From Dehalococcoidia bacterium (lineage in GTDB: Bacteria > Chloroflexota > Dehalococcoidia > DSTF01 > JALHUB01): 10,707 bases of DNA. Position numbers and translations under genes: made by a program. The number at the start of each line of letters is the position of its first letter. Position 1 is the stretch's first letter. The stretch covers positions 1 through 10,707 of the forward strand of contig JALHUB010000095.1 in NCBI GenBank assembly GCA_022865685.1, written 5' to 3'. Below, piece by piece: positions 6,981 through 10,707 of this stretch. A model generated the notes under the pieces. That model searched no databases. It saw nothing but the letters and a program-made list of their open reading frames with translations, and had not been told where the DNA came from.

Positions 6981-7178
6981 CTACTCTCCGAGACGCGCTC
7001 CCTCGATCTTGATCGCCTCGCGCCCTCGATAGGTGCCGCACACCGGACAGGGATGATGGGGGAGACGTGGCGCGTGGCACTGCGGGCACTCCGTCAGTCG
7101 TGGAGTATCCAGCTTTATGTGGCTCCGACGCTTCCCTTGACGGGACTTCGGGTATTTCCGCTTTGGTAGAGGTGCCAA
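6981..7178 (-). CDS. rpmF: 50S ribosomal protein L32
   Basis: This is a small structural protein of the large ribosomal subunit, 65 residues long. The basic N-terminus (PKRKYPKSRQGKRRSH) is characteristic of L32, and two cysteine pairs (C31/C34 in CPQC, C44/C47 in CPVC) make this the zinc-binding form. The start is a TTG at 7178, three bases after the yceD stop, with AAAGGGG about 10 bases upstream inside the end of yceD. yceD and rpmF are a classic bacterial pair. Confidence 0.96.
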   Translation of the reverse strand: MAPLPKRKYPKSRQGKRRSHIKLDTPRLTECPQCHAPRLPHHPCPVCGTYRGREAIKIEGARLGE

Positions 7179-7181
7179 GTC

Positions 7182-7721
7182 TCAACTACCCCTTTCCTCG
7201 ACGCCGATTCGCGCTTTCTGGCGCAGCTCACTGAGGGCCCGCCAGCGCGGGTCTGCGCTTCTGATCGGGCATGAGCAGGGGCCGAGGTTCAGATTACCTC
7301 CGCAATCGGGACAGAGACCCCTGCAATCGGGCCGGCAGAGCGGCTGCATCGAGCGAGACGCCAGCCGGTACTGCCGGATCGCTTCGTTCAGATCGAGCAC
7401 CTGGCGGCCGTCAATAGCGAACACGTCGTCGGGCGGCGAAAGCCGTGTGCCGGTGTCGATTTCGACCGTCGGCGCGAACTCCTCTTGGAACTCAATATCG
7501 CACACAGACTGGACAGGCTCAAGGCAGCGACTGCACGTGTCGCTGCTGACCGCCGAAAGACAGACGCTGACGAGTATACCTCTGCGGGTGCGCAGGAAGG
7601 AAACCGTGCCCGTCACGCCGGCCGCCGGCAGTTCCTCTGACTTATCCTGATGCTCATTCAGCCGGTAGGCGCGGGTGGCGCCGGCTGGTTGGTGAAGAAA
7701 GGAGCCTACGTCGAAGATCAT
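7182..7721 (-). CDS. yceD: YceD family (DUF177) protein
   Basis: YceD/DUF177 proteins are encoded next to rpmF in most bacteria, and the family is linked to 23S rRNA accumulation and large-subunit maturation. With the ATG at 7721 the protein has 179 residues. It has a CSRC pair (C63, C66) in the conserved TCSRCLEPV segment, a second Cys cluster (C129, C133, C137, C140) in LCRPDCRGLCPDCGG, and the family's DPRWRALSEL near the C-terminus. An upstream in-frame ATG at 7760 lies inside the -10 box of the promoter, so it precedes the transcription start and cannot be used from that promoter. This fixes the start at 7721. It is the first gene of a five-gene operon. Confidence 0.93.
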   Translation of the reverse strand: MIFDVGSFLHQPAGATRAYRLNEHQDKSEELPAAGVTGTVSFLRTRRGILVSVCLSAVSSDTCSRCLEPVQSVCDIEFQEEFAPTVEIDTGTRLSPPDDVFAIDGRQVLDLNEAIRQYRLASRSMQPLCRPDCRGLCPDCGGNLNLGPCSCPIRSADPRWRALSELRQKARIGVEERGS

Positions 7722-7758
7722 TGCAGGGTTCTCGTCCCTTTGCGTGAATCTACGTCTC

Positions 7759-7788
7759 ATTATAGAGAGGCCCTTCGGCGCGGGTCAA
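7759..7788 (-). promoter_or_regulatory. Strong sigma70-type promoter of the yceD-rpmF-fabD-nusB-acpP operon
   Basis: On the minus strand TTGACC (7783-7788), an 18-base spacer and a perfect TATAAT (7759-7764) lie upstream of yceD. The predicted start is near 7752, about 30 bases before the ATG at 7721. Confidence 0.75.
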
Positions 7789-7812
7789 TCGAAGATGCAG
7801 GACCGGTTCACC

Positions 7813-7842
7813 TTGCGGGTGTTTCGCCGCAGGCTCTATAAT
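7813..7842 (+). promoter_or_regulatory. Divergent promoter of the zinc-ribbon/recombinase-like/rnhA operon
   Basis: TTGCGG (7813-7818), an 18-base spacer and a perfect TATAAT (7837-7842) face right. The predicted start is near 7849, giving a leader of about 78 bases before the ATG at 7927. Its -35 box is only 24 bases from the -35 box of the divergent yceD promoter. Confidence 0.62.
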
Positions 7843-7926
7843 CCTGCTTGCGGCCGTGGTGAGCCGGCCGGCCATCCCTTTCCGATATCCATACCGACAC
7901 CCAGAGCGACCGCGCTCCCTGGCCGA

Positions 7927-8631
7927 ATGACAAGAATATCCAACCTCTTTGACCTGCAGGATATCGACCTGGAGATCGATTCGCGGCGCGTCGCCATCAG
8001 CGAGGCGGAGAGTCGGCTTGGCGAGTCCGAAGAAGTCGAAACCGCGGCCGGCGTCACCATCGAGCGAGAGGCCGAGGTCCAGGAGCTGCACAAGAAGCTT
8101 AAAGCGGCGGAATGGGAGGTCGAAGACCTGACGAACAAGATCAAGCCCCTGGAGAAGAAGCTCTACGGCGGCAGCGTCCATATACCGAAGGAGCTCGCCA
8201 GCATCGAGGAGGACATCCGCTTCATCCAGGCGCGTAAGCGGGTCCTCGAGGACAAAGAGCTCGATGTCATGTCGCAGTTGGAGGAGGCGGAACGGGCGCT
8301 GGCCGCGGCGAAGCACGAGCACGCGACGCTCCTGACCGAGTGGGAGGAAGAGCAGCGACGCCTAAACCAGGAGCGGGAGAACCTGACAGCGGAGATCGCG
8401 CAGCTGGAGGACAAACGCGCGGCCCAACGATCGCGAATAGACGGCGAAGCCCTCGCCCTTTACGACGCCCTTCGCGCCACGCACCAGGGACGCGCCGTCG
8501 CCAAGGTCGAGCGTGGGACCTGCGGCGGCTGTCGTATCTCCCTGCCGATGTCGCTTCTCCAGAGAGCGCGCGGCCGCTCGGACGTCGTCGTTCAGTGCAG
8601 CAGTTGCGAGCGGATACTGTACGTAAGTTGA
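7927..8631 (+). CDS. COG1579 coiled-coil protein with C4 zinc ribbon
   Basis: The protein (234 residues) belongs to the COG1579 family (zinc-ribbon domain PF02591; structural relatives CT398 and HP0958), predicted to bind nucleic acid. Its precise function is unknown in most bacteria. Residues about 8-175 form a long antiparallel coiled coil rich in Glu, Lys and Leu, interrupted by the family's loop LYGGSVHIPKELASIEEDI (79-97). The C-terminal ribbon has C199/C202 (CGGC) and C224/C227 (CSSC). The ATG at 7927 is used because MTRISNLFDLQDIDLEID matches how the family begins; the frame is open upstream to 7744, but that part includes the promoter. No clear ribosome site is seen. In actinobacteria the homologue precedes RNase HI (Rv2229c-Rv2228c in M. 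tuberculosis). Here a recombinase-like gene separates them. Confidence 0.9.
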   Translation: MTRISNLFDLQDIDLEIDSRRVAISEAESRLGESEEVETAAGVTIEREAEVQELHKKLKAAEWEVEDLTNKIKPLEKKLYGGSVHIPKELASIEEDIRFIQARKRVLEDKELDVMSQLEEAERALAAAKHEHATLLTEWEEEQRRLNQERENLTAEIAQLEDKRAAQRSRIDGEALALYDALRATHQGRAVAKVERGTCGGCRISLPMSLLQRARGRSDVVVQCSSCERILYVS

Positions 8632-8635
8632 TGCG

Positions 8636-10057
8636 ATGAGAGCGGTAGGCTACTTCCGCGAGGCAAGCGCCGGAGAGCGCGGCGTGGCGTCGCTCGCCGA
8701 TCAGAGCAAGACGTTCATCGAGTTCTGCCGCGACCACGGCTACGAAGTCGTCGCTTCCTTCGTCGACGGCAGCGCCGCAATCGATGAGCCGCGCCCGGGC
8801 TTCCAGCAGCTAGTCGAGTTCCTCAAGCGCCCCGAGAAGGGGTTCCTCATGGTCGTGACACCGACCATCAACAGCCTGGGACGCGATCTTAAGGAGACGG
8901 CGCGTAGCTGGTTCGAGTTGCAGGGTCTCGGCGCGCAGGTGCTGACCATGGACGGCGAGGAAGATGCCACCGGCCTCCTTCTCCAGGCCTGGGCGAAGAG
9001 CAGCGAGGGCCGCGTCGGCGACAAGGTGCGATCGGCCATGCGACGCAAAGCCGTCAAGGGCGAAGTGCTCGGCCGGCCTCCCTACGGCTATCGCGTCGGC
9101 AGCCGCCGGCGATTGGAGCTGGTGCCGGAAGAGGCGGTTGTCGTTCGCTACATCTTCCGGCTCTACCTCCAGGAAGGCCTGGGCATCCGGCGGATTGCCC
9201 GCTGCCTCAACGAAGAGGGCCTGAAGACCCGCCGTGGCGGTAACTGGAGCATGGTGAGCATCCGCGACATCCTGCGGAACCGTGCCTACCTGGGCACCTA
9301 CAGCCGCTTTGGCGTCCGGGTGCCGGGCAGCCATCCCGCGCTCATCTCTTCCGACGACTTCCGGCGGGTGCAGGACTGCCTGATGGCGCGTCGCAGCAGC
9401 TACTCTACGCCGCAGGCATCGCCCTTCCTGCTCTCCGGACTCGCCTACTGCGCCTACTGCGGCAACAAGATGATCGGCGTCAGTCGCCGGCAGAGCTGGA
9501 AGAGGCAGAAAGACGGCACCGTTGCGGAGGCGTCTTATCGCTACTACCAGTGCCAGTCGCGCACGAACCAGAGCCTCTGCGACTACCACACCCGTCGCGC
9601 CGATGATCTCGAAAGCGAGGTACATCAGAGCCTCTCCACGCTCGATCTCGGCGCCGGGCAGGCCTTCCGGCACGCAGGCGACCAGGACGCCGTTCTCGCA
9701 GAGTCGAAGGACGAGTGCCGGGAGGTACAGCGGCGCCTGACGCAACTCGACAAGCGGCTGGAGCGGCACATGGACGCCGCGGCGCGCGGCCGCCTGAGCA
9801 GGGAGAAGCTACAGTCGCTAGGAATAGCGCTGGCGGCGGAGCGGCTGGACGTGGAGGCACGCCTGGTAGCGGCGGAGCGCCGCGTCGACGAGCACGCATC
9901 GGTGGCGGCGCGACGGCGGGCGCAGGAGCAGGCGCTGCTCCGCCTGTCCGACCGCTGGGACTCACTCGACTTCACCTCGCGCCGCTCGTTGCTGCGCGAC
10001 GTTGTCGACCGGGTCGTCGTCGCCGACGACGGCATAAAGGTGCAGCTCCGCCCGTGA
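8636..10057 (+). CDS. Large serine recombinase-like protein with altered catalytic residues, likely domesticated
   Basis: The 473-residue protein has the order of a large serine recombinase: resolvase-like domain (1-140), linker RPPYGY (147-152), recombinase domain (about 150-255), zinc ribbon with C272/C275/C306/C315, a charged coiled coil (about 353-435) and a C-terminal tail (WDSLDFTSRRSLLRDVVDRVVV). Compared with the usual Y-x-R-V-S start and L-D-R-L-x-R motif, the active site is changed. Arg8 is kept, but the nucleophile position is Ala10 with Ser11 beside it. Asn79-Ser80 replace the conserved Asp-Arg, while Arg83 and the RPG Arg (53) remain. The reading frame is intact. The start lies 4 bases after the zinc-ribbon stop, and the stop overlaps rnhA by 4 bases. 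No att-like repeats or phage genes are seen nearby. I infer a DNA-binding protein without normal strand-exchange activity. Its role is unknown, and activity through Ser11 cannot be excluded. Confidence 0.85.
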   Translation: MRAVGYFREASAGERGVASLADQSKTFIEFCRDHGYEVVASFVDGSAAIDEPRPGFQQLVEFLKRPEKGFLMVVTPTINSLGRDLKETARSWFELQGLGAQVLTMDGEEDATGLLLQAWAKSSEGRVGDKVRSAMRRKAVKGEVLGRPPYGYRVGSRRRLELVPEEAVVVRYIFRLYLQEGLGIRRIARCLNEEGLKTRRGGNWSMVSIRDILRNRAYLGTYSRFGVRVPGSHPALISSDDFRRVQDCLMARRSSYSTPQASPFLLSGLAYCAYCGNKMIGVSRRQSWKRQKDGTVAEASYRYYQCQSRTNQSLCDYHTRRADDLESEVHQSLSTLDLGAGQAFRHAGDQDAVLAESKDECREVQRRLTQLDKRLERHMDAAARGRLSREKLQSLGIALAAERLDVEARLVAAERRVDEHASVAARRRAQEQALLRLSDRWDSLDFTSRRSLLRDVVDRVVVADDGIKVQLRP

Positions 10058-10476
10058 GCGAGCCTCACGACGGCGCCGTCTACGTCGCCTACGCCGATGG
10101 GGCATCGCGCGGCAACCCCGGGCCCTCCGCCATCGGCGTCGTCATCTTCGACGGCGAGGGCCGCGAAGTCCACCGCGAATCGCGACGAGTGGGACACGGC
10201 ACCAACAACGAAGCGGAATACCGGGCCGCCATCGCGGCGCTGGAAGCGGCACTGGGATTGGGGGCATCGCGCCTCGAGCTGCGCTTGGACTCCGAGCTGG
10301 TGGTCCGCCAGCTCACCGGCCGCTACAGGGTGCGCAATCCGCGCCTGATGCCGCTCTATGGCCGGCTCGTTGACCTGCGCACTCGTTTTCAGTCTGTTAC
10401 CTTCCGAAACCTGCCGCGGGCCGGCAACCGCCTCGCCGACACCCTGGCGAACCAGGCGCTGGACCGCTCGTCGTAG
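10054..10476 (+). CDS. rnhA: Ribonuclease HI
   Basis: RNase HI cuts the RNA strand of RNA-DNA hybrids, removing R-loops and primer remnants. The 140-residue protein carries the four acidic metal-binding residues: Asp15 in YADGASRGNPG, Glu55 in TNNEAEY, Asp79 in LRLDSELVV and Asp129 in LADTLANQAL. The position matching E. coli His124 appears to be Asn119 (NLPRAGN), so the mobile catalytic His is missing or displaced, as can be seen in the short RNHI subgroup that ends in R-x-x-N-x-x-AD. The GTG at 10054 overlaps the upstream TGA (GTGA), so translation is coupled to the recombinase-like gene; AAAGGTG lies about 11 bases upstream. Unlike mycobacterial Rv2228c it has no phosphatase domain. Confidence 0.95.
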   Translation: MSEPHDGAVYVAYADGASRGNPGPSAIGVVIFDGEGREVHRESRRVGHGTNNEAEYRAAIAALEAALGLGASRLELRLDSELVVRQLTGRYRVRNPRLMPLYGRLVDLRTRFQSVTFRNLPRAGNRLADTLANQALDRSS

Positions 10477-10496
10477 CCCCTCGCAAACGATACTCC

Positions 10497-10525
10497 TTGA
10501 CGAACGCGCGCCTATTCGCTAGACT
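10497..10525 (+). promoter_or_regulatory. sigma70-type promoter of rnpB
   Basis: TTGACG (10497-10502), a 17-base spacer and TAGACT (10520-10525) begin 20 bases after the rnhA stop. The predicted start near 10532 matches the expected 5' end of the RNase P RNA. Confidence 0.78.
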
Positions 10526-10531
10526 CGAATC

Positions 10532-10707
10532 GCCAGTAGACCGGGTGACCGCTCTCTCACGTCCGCCCAGCGGACCGAGGGGGAGGAAAGTCCGAGCTCC
10601 GTCGGGCGAGGGTGCTGGGTAACCCCCAGGAGGGGCGACCCTACGGATAGCGCCACAGAAACATACCGCCCGCCTCAGGCGGGTAAGGGTGAAATGGCGA
10701 GGTAAGA
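10532..10707 (+). ncRNA. rnpB: RNase P RNA, bacterial class A, 5' part
   Basis: RNase P RNA is the catalytic subunit that matures the 5' ends of tRNAs. The universally conserved GAGGAAAGTCCG (10583-10594) forms the P4/CR-I core. It is followed by the ACAGAAA of J11/12 (10655-10661) and TAAGGGTGAAATGG leading to GAGGTAAGA at the window edge. GTCCGC/GCGGAC (10561-10575) forms a P3 hairpin, and CCCGCC/GGCGGG (10669-10683) a very short P12. Expected length is about 350-400 bases, so more than half lies beyond the right edge. The exact 5' end is inferred from the promoter. Confidence 0.95.

Noticed and set aside
7722..7760. yceD start at the ATG at 7760
   Set aside because: That ATG overlaps the TATAAT box and lies upstream of the predicted transcription start; the ATG at 7721 is used.
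7744..7926. Upstream extension of the zinc-ribbon protein frame
   Set aside because: This stretch contains both divergent promoters, and the family begins at the ATG at 7927.
8810..9769. 319-codon open frame on the minus strand opposite the recombinase-like gene
   Set aside because: It is antisense to conserved recombinase and zinc-ribbon segments and has no family resemblance of its own.
9715..10053. Upstream extension of the RNase HI frame from a GTG at 9715
   Set aside because: The extension lies inside the recombinase-like coding region and is Pro/Arg/Gly-rich; RNase HI homology begins right after the GTG at 10054.
8636..10057. Mobile element, prophage or integrative element boundary
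   Set aside because: No att-like direct repeats, terminal inverted repeats, tRNA target or phage genes were seen, and the gene is joined tightly to both neighbours; it is treated as a resident gene.

Overview
This is a GC-rich stretch of bacterial chromosome made almost entirely of housekeeping genes. Gene content and protein style (a single TatA/B-like protein before TatC, yceD-rpmF-fabD-nusB-acpP, a family 4 uracil-DNA glycosylase before FtsK, and a COG1579 zinc ribbon protein near RNase HI and the RNase P RNA) suggest Chloroflexota, perhaps a Dehalococcoidia-like lineage. That placement is inference from memory of families; no search was run.

Layout. Positions 1-7721 are read on the minus strand as a series of short operons, in transcription order: (i) yceD-rpmF-fabD-nusB-acpP (7721 down to 5241), from a strong promoter at 7759-7788; (ii) tatA/B-like and tatC (5119 to 3930), with a 1-base overlap and a weaker candidate promoter; (iii) a family 4 uracil-DNA glycosylase and ftsK (3732 to 529), from a very good promoter at 3881-3909 followed by a roughly 140-base leader rich in inverted repeats; (iv) the 5' part of a RodZ-like helix-turn-helix gene (412, running off the left edge) with its own promoter at 484-512. 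Positions 7813 to 10707 are read on the plus strand: a divergent promoter, a COG1579 coiled-coil/zinc-ribbon protein, a large serine recombinase-like protein, RNase HI, and then the RNase P RNA (rnpB), which has its own near-consensus promoter and is cut by the right edge. No gene-free stretch exceeds about 205 bases.

How they work together: the minus-strand operons serve acyl-chain synthesis and ribosome/rRNA maturation, twin-arginine export, uracil repair with chromosome segregation, and cell shape. The plus-strand operon is concerned with RNA/DNA transactions.

The main candidate for something undescribed is the gene at 8636-10057. It has the full architecture of a large serine recombinase (resolvase-like N-terminus, recombinase domain, Cys4 zinc ribbon, coiled coil), but several catalytic positions are changed: the nucleophilic Ser position is Ala with a Ser next to it, and the Asp-Arg pair of the active site is Asn-Ser. 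It sits 4 bases after the zinc-ribbon gene and overlaps rnhA by 4 bases, so it looks like a fixed operon member and not a mobile element. I read it as a domesticated, probably inactive, DNA-binding derivative of a recombinase. Its function is unknown.
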